Shown here: positions 35,217-42,795 of the stretch, one piece after another
Numbering within the stretch: the first letter of the stretch is position 1
Layout: every line of letters begins with the position of its first letter
Origin: Flavobacteriales bacterium
GTDB lineage: Bacteria; Bacteroidota; Bacteroidia; Flavobacteriales; Schleiferiaceae
Length of the DNA stretch: 56,644 nucleotides
Assembly (NCBI GenBank): GCA_007693635.1
Contig: REDE01000122.1
Coordinates: 1-56,644, forward strand
Reading direction: 5' to 3'
Notes under the pieces: model-generated
Told to the model about the DNA's origin: nothing
Seen by the model: only the letters and a program-made list of their open reading frames with translations
The model's database searches: none
Position numbers and translations under genes: made by a program

Positions 35217-35705
35217 TTACTCGATAGTGATTTCGGGTGTCATTACAGGGTCAGACCTATTTAAAGCTCGATCGATGAGTATGAACTCATATTTTAGTAC
35301 CGCCCCGGGAGGAACAGCGCTTATACTTAGCTCGTAAAAAATATTCCCCTCGAGGGATTTGTTCTGTCCTTGAGGTGTTAAATTAGGAATTCTGCCGTCA
35401 AATCCTAAAAAGGTATCTCTGATTTCCCCGTTAAAAACACTAAAACCTTTCACCCACAAGTTATTAAAGTATTCGCTGTTGATGTCAAAAGGAGGGAGAG
35501 TATCGCCTTGATCAAGACCAATATCCCCGTCGCGGTCATTAAAGTATAATTCAACTTTAATGAAGCGTTGCCCATCTTTTAGTGTAAATTCGTGCCCTAC
35601 ATATTTGAGGAAGGGAATCACACTAAAGTCGTTCTCTTTTTCACAACCAGATAAGACGAAGATCAATCCGAAAATGGCAAATAAATACTTCAAAATTCGG
35701 GACAT
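35217..35705 (-). CDS. Hypothetical lipoprotein
   Basis: About 162 aa from the ATG at 35705. SPII signal MSRILKYLFAIFGLIFVLSGC. The body is beta-rich, with DRDGDIGLDQGDTLPPF (resembling a calcium-binding loop) and NKSLEGNIFYELSISAVPPGAVLKYEFILIDRALNRSDPVMTPEITIE, reminiscent of Bacteroidota surface lipoproteins with an Ig-like fold. No family name can be given. The ORF-track start at 35747 lies upstream of a TATCTTTG -7 box (35737-35744), so the internal Met is preferred. Divergent from the LuxE-like gene. Confidence 0.75.
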   Translation of the reverse strand: MSRILKYLFAIFGLIFVLSGCEKENDFSVIPFLKYVGHEFTLKDGQRFIKVELYFNDRDGDIGLDQGDTLPPFDINSEYFNNLWVKGFSVFNGEIRDTFLGFDGRIPNLTPQGQNKSLEGNIFYELSISAVPPGAVLKYEFILIDRALNRSDPVMTPEITIE

Positions 35706-35731
35706 AGCAAAGCGGTTAAAGCATTTTTGAT

Positions 35732-36709
35732 ATGTACAAAGATACACTATTCACGCTTACAAATGAAATGGACTTTGAGCGCGAAGCCTTGTTGCGTTTT
35801 GAAAAATTGATGTCGCAACACGATTTGTACTCCAAATTCGTGCATTCGCTCTTCGGAACAAGTTTTTCACCGACTTCCTGGCGGGAAATTCCTTGCGTGC
35901 CGGTATCTTTCTTTAAGGATCACAATCTCTACCGAGCTGAAGCGTCTCCGCAGGCTGTATTTACTAGTTCTGGTACTACGGGGAGTATTACTTCCAAACA
36001 CCCAGTGGAAAAACTATCTTGGTATCATGAAGTTTCAAAGACCTGTTTCGAAAGGATTTACGGAAATTTGCAAGAATGGAATTTTTTGTGCTTGCTGCCT
36101 TCGTACTTGGAAAGAGAGGGTTCTTCGCTGATTGAAATGTGCCGGTATTTCATAGAGCTTAGTGGGAAGGGAGGGTTTTTTCTAACGGATCATAATGCTC
36201 TTCTCGAGCAATTGCGAATTTCTCGAGCAAATGGACAAAAGACCATGCTGATTGGAGTCAGCTTTGCTTTGCTCGATCTGGCGGAATCATTCCCTGATAA
36301 AGAGCTTTTTAAAGACGTAGTGGTGATGGAGACTGGGGGTATGAAGGGGCGACGTAAGGAAATTACACGAATGGAGTTACACGATAGACTAAAAACAGCT
36401 TTTGGCATTGATCAAATAGCCTCGGAGTACGGTATGACGGAATTAATGAGCCAGGCTTACGCACCTACCAATGCGATGTTTATACCGCCTTCTTGGATGC
36501 GTTTGTACACTAGACACCCCAGCGATCCACTTAGTGTTCAAAAAGACGGGAGTGTTGGATTGCTCAATATTTTGGACTTAGCAAATACTTCTTCCTTGCC
36601 ATTTATCGCCGTCGACGATATTGGCAAAGTTTATGATTCAGGTCAGTTTGAAATATTTGGACGCTACGACCGTTCTGATATTCGAGGATGTAACCTCATG
36701 GTAATTTAA
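35732..36709 (+). CDS. LuxE/PaaK-like acyl-protein synthetase
   Basis: A 325-aa protein resembling LuxE, the acyl-protein synthetase of the fatty-acid reductase complex in bioluminescent bacteria; family members activate acids with ATP. The AMP-binding loop reads FTSSGTTGSITSKH, with YGMTELMSQAY later. Bacteroidota keep such genes without other lux genes, as here; a role in acyl transfer during cell-wall, lipid or pigment synthesis is possible but not shown. No signal peptide. Divergent from the lipoprotein gene at 35217; start codons are 27 bp apart. An alternative start is Met13. Confidence 0.8.
   Translation: MYKDTLFTLTNEMDFEREALLRFEKLMSQHDLYSKFVHSLFGTSFSPTSWREIPCVPVSFFKDHNLYRAEASPQAVFTSSGTTGSITSKHPVEKLSWYHEVSKTCFERIYGNLQEWNFLCLLPSYLEREGSSLIEMCRYFIELSGKGGFFLTDHNALLEQLRISRANGQKTMLIGVSFALLDLAESFPDKELFKDVVVMETGGMKGRRKEITRMELHDRLKTAFGIDQIASEYGMTELMSQAYAPTNAMFIPPSWMRLYTRHPSDPLSVQKDGSVGLLNILDLANTSSLPFIAVDDIGKVYDSGQFEIFGRYDRSDIRGCNLMVI
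35737..35744 (-). promoter_or_regulatory. Probable -7 promoter element of the 35217-35705 lipoprotein gene
   Basis: The minus strand reads TATCTTTG, an exact TAnnTTTG match. It lies inside the track's N-terminal extension, supporting the start at 35705. Confidence 0.45.
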
Positions 36710-36755
36710 TTTTCACTTCCAAATCACTTTTTCTACTCACAATTCAAATTTTTTT

Positions 36756-37517
36756 ATGACATTCCGATATTTTCTCCCAGTATTAGTCAGTTTGCTTTTG
36801 ACTGTTACTAATTCTTTTGCGCAAACTTTGAAAGACAACGCGAGTGTGCGCACATCTGACAACAAAGATGTAGTTTTATGGAGAGCTGAACGATCCATTG
36901 AGGCATTTACACTGCCAACTGACCAGGCGAATTGGTACGATGTTTATGTTCGTGTGTTGGTAGATAAGTCTATGTTGGACGACGAAACACTGGCAGAAGG
37001 AACGGTTTTGTATTTGGCAGGAGGGGAGACTTATGCGACTTTAGAAAGAGAGATTAAAGTTTTCAAACATGCCCAAGCGCAAGGAAGGAAAAATAAAAAT
37101 CGCTGGGAGGTTGTTTTAAAAGCAAAGGCTTTTCACACGCAGTTTGAAAAAGGAAGTATTCCCGAGCGAAAGCTAGAAGAAATGCTAAATACCACCAAAA
37201 AAGGTATGATTTCTCGGGAGATGGATGCGCTCATCGAAGAGTGGCAGTTGAAATTTGTCGACATGGATGAGTTTAGCATTTACCCAATATACCAAACTCA
37301 ACGCAGCCTAACCAAAGAAACCAGCTTTAAGATGCTGATTGTCTATAAGAGAGGCGGTGCGTTCTTTGGTATTATCACGAACGAATTCCAGCTGAATATC
37401 CCCGTCAAGTCGGAAAAGGAAGAGTCGGATTTATACTTCTATTTCCCGGCGCAAAAGGCGACCGATCGAGACTTTGACGCGCTTATGAACGTGGTTTTCG
37501 AATTTATAAAGTTGTAA
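36756..37517 (+). CDS. Hypothetical secreted protein
   Basis: A 253-aa protein of unknown function. A signal peptide (MTFRYFLPVLVSLLLTVTNSFAQ) precedes a mature part with WRAERSIEAFTLPTDQANWYDVYVRVLVDKSMLDDETLAEGTVLYLAGGETY, later helical (AFHTQFEKGSIPERKLEEMLNTTKKGMISREMDALIEEW), and a beta-like end. No lipobox. Probably periplasmic. It lies 46 bp after the LuxE-like gene and may share its transcript. A weak AT-rich inverted repeat (AAGATAAA/TTTATCTT, 37524-37548) follows. Confidence 0.68.
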   Translation: MTFRYFLPVLVSLLLTVTNSFAQTLKDNASVRTSDNKDVVLWRAERSIEAFTLPTDQANWYDVYVRVLVDKSMLDDETLAEGTVLYLAGGETYATLEREIKVFKHAQAQGRKNKNRWEVVLKAKAFHTQFEKGSIPERKLEEMLNTTKKGMISREMDALIEEWQLKFVDMDEFSIYPIYQTQRSLTKETSFKMLIVYKRGGAFFGIITNEFQLNIPVKSEKEESDLYFYFPAQKATDRDFDALMNVVFEFIKL

Positions 37518-37523
37518 GTCTAG

Positions 37524-37548
37524 AAGATAAAAAATCAAAGTTTATCTT
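37524..37548. terminator. Weak AT-rich hairpin between convergent genes
   Basis: AAGATAAA and TTTATCTT form an 8-bp stem around AAATCAAAG. It contains only A-T pairs except one G-C pair, so it is weak; it may act as a bidirectional end signal for the two converging genes. Confidence 0.35.
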
Positions 37549-38332
37549 ACAGGTCACCCGCCATTTCAATTAATTCGGCGAGATCCATTACCTTGATACT
37601 TCCTTCTTTTTCCTTATTCTTGATGCCATCGCTCATCATTGTATTGCAGAACGGGCAAGCGGCTGCTATAATTTCCGGCTGGGTTTCTAAAGCTTCTTCG
37701 GTGCGTTCAATGTTGATGTCTTTATTGCCTTTTTCAGGTTCTTTAAACATCTGAGCGCCACCAGCACCGCAGCAAAGTCCCTGCGATTTACAACGGCGCA
37801 TTTCTACAAATTCAGCTTCGATGGTTTCAATGAGTTTTCGCGGAGCTTCGTACTCACCGTTTGCTCTACCCAGGTAACAAGGATCATGGAAGGTAATGCG
37901 TTTTCCTTTTAGTTTACCTCCTTCAATTTTAAGTTTTCCGCTTTCCAATAGCTCACGTAGATACTGCGTATGGTGCATTACCTCGTAATTTCCGCCCAAT
38001 TCAGGGTATTCATTTTTTAAGGTGTTGAAACAATGCGGACAAGTCGTAACAATTTTCTTGACTTCATAGGCGTTCAGAACCTCAATGTTTGACATGGCCT
38101 GCATTTGAAAGAGAAATTCGTTTCCTGCGCGTTTTGCCGGATCTCCAGTACAGCTTTCTTCTTTGCCTAAAATCGCAAAATCCACCCCAGCTTTAAGAAG
38201 GGTTTTCGCAAAGGCCTTAGTAATCTTTTTTGCGCGGTCATCAAAACTTCCGGCGCATCCTACCCAAAAAAGCACTTCTGGTTGCTTGCCTTGTGCCATC
38301 AACTCGGCCATACTTGGAATTTTCATAGTCAT
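37547..38332 (-). CDS. (Fe-S)-binding protein with two CCG domains (HdrB-like)
   Basis: A 261-aa protein of the cysteine-rich (CCG) family, as in heterodisulfide reductase HdrB, LldE/LutA and GlpC C-termini. The first CCG unit has CVGCAGSFDDR and TTCPHCFNTLKNEYP, the second has FHDPCYLGRANGEYEAPR, CKSQGLCCGAGGAQMF and ACPFCNTMM. These bind Fe-S clusters and pass electrons. It begins in a TAATG overlap with a lipoprotein gene, and the HdrC-like membrane partner is one gene further upstream. Likely cytoplasmic face of the inner membrane; the electron donor and acceptor are unknown. Confidence 0.9.
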   Translation of the reverse strand: MTMKIPSMAELMAQGKQPEVLFWVGCAGSFDDRAKKITKAFAKTLLKAGVDFAILGKEESCTGDPAKRAGNEFLFQMQAMSNIEVLNAYEVKKIVTTCPHCFNTLKNEYPELGGNYEVMHHTQYLRELLESGKLKIEGGKLKGKRITFHDPCYLGRANGEYEAPRKLIETIEAEFVEMRRCKSQGLCCGAGGAQMFKEPEKGNKDINIERTEEALETQPEIIAAACPFCNTMMSDGIKNKEKEGSIKVMDLAELIEMAGDL

Positions 38333-38895
38333 TATATTTTACGATAATATTGATTGTCCATTTTAACGGCGTTAATCTCCGCACGTGTTTGGTTAGAAAC
38401 TTGAAAAATGCGATATAAAAGCACCGGTTCGGCTGTTTGATCGCTGAATATGTTACGTATGGTATCACTCTCAATGGTGTATATCTCCGAAAAAACAGTT
38501 TCTCCATCCGGCCTGATTTCGGGGAATTCTAGAAAGAGTTCAATAAAATTCCCTTTGGTTATATGCGAAATAACAAAGGAGTCCGCTCTAAATTCCCCCA
38601 AAGTGATCATGCGAACATTTAGATTTGTTCTGTTATCTAAATGTCGAATTGTGATAGACTGTGTAACAAATTCCCGTTGATCAACACCGTCAGCCTCAAA
38701 GTCAAAAATCCGTGAGCCGTAGTCTATAAATAAAGTGTCGGTAGAATCACTTACACTGAGATACATAATAGTTCGCGCGGTGTCTAAAGGCATCACCGAT
38801 AAAGATTGTCTAACCAACGGCCAACGCGACTCTTCCTCGGCACAGCCGATAAGCGTAGATAAGCAGATAAACATTGCTAGTACCGAAATTCGCAT
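38332..38895 (-). CDS. Hypothetical lipoprotein inserted between the Fe-S genes
   Basis: A 187-aa lipoprotein. SPII signal MRISVLAMFICLSTLIGC, mature part starts AEEESRW. The body is beta-rich with MYLSVSDSTDTLFIDYG, DQREFVTQSITIRHLDN and ends RAEINAVKMDNQYYRKI. I do not recognise the family. Its stop overlaps the start of the HdrB-like gene (TAATG), and it lies 76 bp after the HdrC-like gene, so it is probably in the same operon even though it should face the periplasm or sit in the outer membrane. Confidence 0.75.
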   Translation of the reverse strand: MRISVLAMFICLSTLIGCAEEESRWPLVRQSLSVMPLDTARTIMYLSVSDSTDTLFIDYGSRIFDFEADGVDQREFVTQSITIRHLDNRTNLNVRMITLGEFRADSFVISHITKGNFIELFLEFPEIRPDGETVFSEIYTIESDTIRNIFSDQTAEPVLLYRIFQVSNQTRAEINAVKMDNQYYRKI

Positions 38896-38971
38896 CAGCC
38901 TTTTTTGAGTTATCTATGGTTGGTAATTATTTCGTGCATTTGTACTACCGGAGTTTTGGTAGTCATACGAT

Positions 38972-40294
38972 TTAGTTAGCGCCCATATCATCAGCCCAAT
39001 TAGCGCGGTCAGCTTGTGCAAACTGCCATGGGGCGCCATTATTTTCAATATTTGACATCATCAAATTTAGCTCTTGTGCTGCACTAGATTCTTCCATAAC
39101 CAAATATTGACGCATCTGCATGATGATGGATAGGGGATCAATTTCCACCGGACATGCCTGTACACATGCGTTACATGTGGTGCAAGCCCAAAGCTCTTCT
39201 CGGGTAATATGGTCGTCGAGAAGTGATTTCCCATCATCAACGAATTGACCCTTATTCGCGTCGATATTTTTCCCCACGATTTCCACCCGATCTCGGACGT
39301 CCATCATGATTTTACGGGGCGATAATTTCTTACCGGTTTGATTTGCTGGGCATTCCGAAGTACATCTTCCGCATTCGGTACATGCATAGGCATTCATAAT
39401 GTTTACCCATTTCAGGTCCATGACGTCCTTGGCTCCAAATCGCTCAGGAGCACCTTGATCCTCTGCTGGGGTCGCATACGGGTCAGCGTTGGGGTCGAGC
39501 ATTAACTTGACTTCTTTGGTAACCGTTTCGTTGTTCGCTAATTGACCCTTGGCATTGAGATTTGCGTACCATGTATTGGGGAACGCAAGAATAATGTGAA
39601 AATGTTTGGAGTAGGGGAGGTAATTTAAAAAGGCAAAAATCCCTAATATATGTCCCCACCAGAATATTCGTTCAGCCATGTGTAGCCCTTCTTGACTGAG
39701 GGGACTAAACAGTGGAGCAAAAAGATTGCTGACAATAAAAGGACCGGCTTTGGCATTTTCCATGTTGGCCTCGGTAGCGTTCATGCCGATTAGGGCAAAC
39801 ATCAATACAATTTCGATGACCAAAATGTAATTGGCATCTTTTGTAGGCCAGCCTTTCATTTCGTCTTTATGGAAACGAGAGATACGTTGCACGTTCCGGC
39901 GCCATAGAAATACAACACAGGCGACGATAACCAAAACAGCGAGTATTTCAAAGAAATTGATTGCCGTAGTGTAGATGCCTCCCAAGGGAGATGCTAGCAC
40001 GCGGTGCGTTCCAAAAATACCATCGATTAAAATCTCCAGAACTTCTATGTTGATCAAAATAAACCCAACGTAAATTACAATATGGAAAAATCCAGCGATG
40101 GGTTTTGCAACCATTTTACTCTGGCCCATAGCGACTAATCCCATGTTTTTCCAGCGGTCGGACTTATTATCCGAGCGATTTATTGGCTTTCCCAAGAAAA
40201 TATTCCGTCTAATTTTCCCAACACTTCTAGCGAAAAAGAATATCGCTGTACCTAAAGCCAATAAAAAAATAAGGTTGCTCAATCCAAAAGTCAT
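38972..40294 (-). CDS. Membrane-bound 4Fe-4S dicluster protein (HdrC/NarI-like)
   Basis: A 440-aa protein: five or six membrane segments in the first 250 or so residues, then two ferredoxin-type clusters, CTECGRCTSECPANQTGK and CTTCNACVQACPVEIDP, at about 310-385. This combination is like HdrDE/DsrMK-type membrane electron carriers; histidines in the membrane part (ILGIFAFLNYLPYSKHFHI) could ligate heme b (inference). It forms the upstream member of the Fe-S pair with the CCG protein. Physiological electron partner unknown, probably quinone-linked. Confidence 0.9.
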   Translation of the reverse strand: MTFGLSNLIFLLALGTAIFFFARSVGKIRRNIFLGKPINRSDNKSDRWKNMGLVAMGQSKMVAKPIAGFFHIVIYVGFILINIEVLEILIDGIFGTHRVLASPLGGIYTTAINFFEILAVLVIVACVVFLWRRNVQRISRFHKDEMKGWPTKDANYILVIEIVLMFALIGMNATEANMENAKAGPFIVSNLFAPLFSPLSQEGLHMAERIFWWGHILGIFAFLNYLPYSKHFHIILAFPNTWYANLNAKGQLANNETVTKEVKLMLDPNADPYATPAEDQGAPERFGAKDVMDLKWVNIMNAYACTECGRCTSECPANQTGKKLSPRKIMMDVRDRVEIVGKNIDANKGQFVDDGKSLLDDHITREELWACTTCNACVQACPVEIDPLSIIMQMRQYLVMEESSAAQELNLMMSNIENNGAPWQFAQADRANWADDMGAN

Positions 40295-40336
40295 ATTGAT
40301 CTACAATTAATTGTTTGTATTGGTTTAATTGGTGCC

Positions 40337-41371
40337 TTAATCACTTTTCCGTTGTTCCTCAATCTTCTGGCGATCTTCTTTATCGCGCTGTTGAATAAGG
40401 TCGGCGTCGAATTCTTTCCCCCTACCAAAAATCGAAAACCCTACATAGCGTTTAGGGTTTAGTTTCATATCGAGGAGAAGTAGATTTGCTCGTTGACTAG
40501 CCAATTGTAGGTTGTTATATAAATCTTCGTTGTTTAGTAACAAACCCAAATTGCCCTCACCTTGTTCAATTCGGTGCAAAAGGTCATTGAAGCTAACCAA
40601 AGTAGAACTCAATGAACGGAAGGCCTCTCCTGGGTTACTCAAAATAAGTGAATCCGAAACCGCCGCTAAATTTTTGACAATTTTGTCTAGGTTCGCTTTA
40701 TTTTGTTGAAGAACATGGGAAACTTCGCCAACGTCCTCAATGGTTCTTGTAAGCGTTTCTTCGTTATCGGACAAAAGCGATTCAAAAGAACGCGAAGAAT
40801 TTTCCAAACTAGCAAAAGTGTTCTTTAGAGATCCAATCGAAGTCTCAATATTGTTTTTGAAATTTTCCGTAAAAATCTCGGAAGAGAGAACCAAAATGGT
40901 ATCCACAGAGCCTAGCAGCTTTTCGATTTTTGTTTTCAAAGGTAGAACTTGCATGTTGACCTCTTCAGAAAGACTAAGGGTGATTTCTGGAATAAGTGTA
41001 TCTCCCCAATTAATGGGTATTCCACTATTTCCCGGAATGAGCTCAATGGCCTTTCCGCCCAGGAAGTCTGTGCTAGTAATTCGAGCAACTGTATTACTAG
41101 AAATTGGATACTCGGTATTGATTTTTAATTCCACAATCACCGACCCATCCATTTTGGGATGAAAATACATTTTCGAAATATTACCTACTTGAAAACCGCT
41201 AATGATTACCGGTTGACTGGTGGTTAGACCATCAACTTTAGGGTAAATGGCGTAAAGTGTTGTGCTTTTTGAGAATATATCGGAGCCTTTCAGGAAATTG
41301 GCACCCCAATACATGATGAATATTGCCAGAAGTGCAATAAAACCGGCAATGAGTTCTTTTGAGTACTTCAT
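40337..41371 (-). CDS. MlaD/MCE-domain lipid transport protein
   Basis: A 344-aa protein with one N-terminal membrane anchor (LIAGFIALLAIFIMYWGANFLKG) and an MCE domain (about 35-130: LYAIYPKVDGLTTSQPVIISGFQVGNISKMYF), the ring-forming lipid channel of Mla-type systems that move phospholipids between membranes. The remainder is a long helical region (VHFKNNIETS-like coiled coil from about 160 to 300). The ABC ATPase (MlaF) and permease (MlaE) are not in this window. It lies about 110 bp downstream of the amidase gene on the same strand. Confidence 0.9.
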   Translation of the reverse strand: MKYSKELIAGFIALLAIFIMYWGANFLKGSDIFSKSTTLYAIYPKVDGLTTSQPVIISGFQVGNISKMYFHPKMDGSVIVELKINTEYPISSNTVARITSTDFLGGKAIELIPGNSGIPINWGDTLIPEITLSLSEEVNMQVLPLKTKIEKLLGSVDTILVLSSEIFTENFKNNIETSIGSLKNTFASLENSSRSFESLLSDNEETLTRTIEDVGEVSHVLQQNKANLDKIVKNLAAVSDSLILSNPGEAFRSLSSTLVSFNDLLHRIEQGEGNLGLLLNNEDLYNNLQLASQRANLLLLDMKLNPKRYVGFSIFGRGKEFDADLIQQRDKEDRQKIEEQRKSD

Positions 41372-41480
41372 TGATTTATAGATATTTAATCAAAGTGTTT
41401 CGTTTTGTTTATGTTGGATTCGAACACGCTGAACTTTTACGTTATCTACCTAACAATAAGCAGCGAAAGTACGATGTATT

Positions 41481-42662
41481 TTACGGTCTAGCCATTTTTT
41501 TTTCAATTTTGGCGGCATCGTCCAGACTAATTCTTTGATTTTCGTGATAGGCAACAACGTAAGCATCTTTATAACCAGATGAAATACACCTTTTTCTAGC
41601 TGCATCAGCCTCTGATCGCGTGGTGAAATGACCGTGTAAATACCGAAATAATGTACCGTAATTTTCTTTATGCACTAGACTCAGTCCGTTGAAATTTTGC
41701 GGAACAGTCTCCAAATCCTTACTCGACACAGCTAGTTGAACAGCATAGAAAAACTTAGGTAATTCCTGAATTGCAACTTCTTCTTTTTCATCTTCTGTGG
41801 CAATAATGGGTGGGCTAACCACGGGTGGAGGCGGGGGTGAAGATGTTATATTCAACGCATCGATGCTCTCCTTTTGCTCTTTGTAGCTTCTAAATGCCCG
41901 AAAAATTGCCGAAGCAAGAATTTTTTGTCCGGACTCACTCTGCAGATAGTCTTCTTCATTCTTATTGGTGAGAAAACCTAGCTCGACTAATACGGCGGGC
42001 ATGGTGGTTCTGCTGGTTACCACTAGTGGTTGCTGCTTCACGCCTCGGTCTTTGCGTTTGGCCCTTTCTCTAAACTGATCCTGAACCATTTGTGCAAAAG
42101 CTACACTTTGTTCTAGAAAGGCGTTTTGATAAAGACTCAAGGCGATGTAGGTCTCAGGACGATTTGGATCAAAACCTTCATATTTCTCCTCGAAGTTTTC
42201 TTCTAACGAAATAACGGCATTTTCCTGAATAGCTACACGCATATTTTTATCGCCTTGTCCTTGTCCCATTACGTACGAAGAGGCTCCAAAAGCTTGTGGA
42301 TTGGTGAAGGCATCGCAGTGAATAGAAATGAATAAATCTGCTTTATGTCGATTGGCAATAGCGGCCCTTTCGTGCAACTCTACAAATCGGTCGTTGGTGC
42401 GTGTATAGATGACTTCCACGTCTGGCAGATGCTCTTTTATATAATCACCCAGAAGTAAAGCAACTTTTAGGGCGACGTCTTTTTCTCTGTCCTTATATCG
42501 TCCTGTACCCAAGTTGCCCGGGTCTTTTCCTCCATGGCCGGCATCAATAACAACTTTCTTGACCCCAGTATTGCTTATTAACTTCAGATCGAAATTGAAG
42601 CCAGGTATGCCAATTAGCAGTGCTAAGATCGTGAATGTGATTTGTCTAAACTTGTTTGTCAT
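41481..42662 (-). CDS. N-acetylmuramoyl-L-alanine amidase (Amidase_3)
   Basis: A 393-aa exported peptidoglycan hydrolase that removes stem peptides from murein, used in daughter-cell separation. N-terminal signal/anchor (MTNKFRQITFTILALLIGIPGF), then the zinc amidase: VVIDAGHGGKDPGN (zinc His), LHERAAIANRHKADLFISIHCDAF (second His) and VLVELGFLTNKNEE with the catalytic Glu. A proline-rich linker (SSPPPPPVVSPP) leads to a C-terminal SPOR-like domain (FYAVQLAVSSKDLE and RYLHGHFTTRSEADAARKRC), which suggests septal targeting to denuded glycan. Divergent from LptD. Confidence 0.92.
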   Translation of the reverse strand: MTNKFRQITFTILALLIGIPGFNFDLKLISNTGVKKVVIDAGHGGKDPGNLGTGRYKDREKDVALKVALLLGDYIKEHLPDVEVIYTRTNDRFVELHERAAIANRHKADLFISIHCDAFTNPQAFGASSYVMGQGQGDKNMRVAIQENAVISLEENFEEKYEGFDPNRPETYIALSLYQNAFLEQSVAFAQMVQDQFRERAKRKDRGVKQQPLVVTSRTTMPAVLVELGFLTNKNEEDYLQSESGQKILASAIFRAFRSYKEQKESIDALNITSSPPPPPVVSPPIIATEDEKEEVAIQELPKFFYAVQLAVSSKDLETVPQNFNGLSLVHKENYGTLFRYLHGHFTTRSEADAARKRCISSGYKDAYVVAYHENQRISLDDAAKIEKKMARP

Positions 42663-42723
42663 AATATTTTTGAGTGGTTTCCGTTCTGCTCAATTAAGCG
42701 CGTTATAGTTTAGCAGAATGCTT

Positions 42724-42731
42724 TAGTTTTG
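42724..42731 (+). promoter_or_regulatory. Probable -7 promoter element of lptD
   Basis: TAGTTTTG matches TAnnTTTG exactly. The transcript would start near 42738, leaving about 58 nt before the ATG at 42796. No -33 TTTG seen. Confidence 0.42.
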
Positions 42732-42795
42732 GCGCAGATTTAGATTGGCACTGAAACACGGTTTTCAATTTACAAAAATAAGGCCTTTTTCGCGT

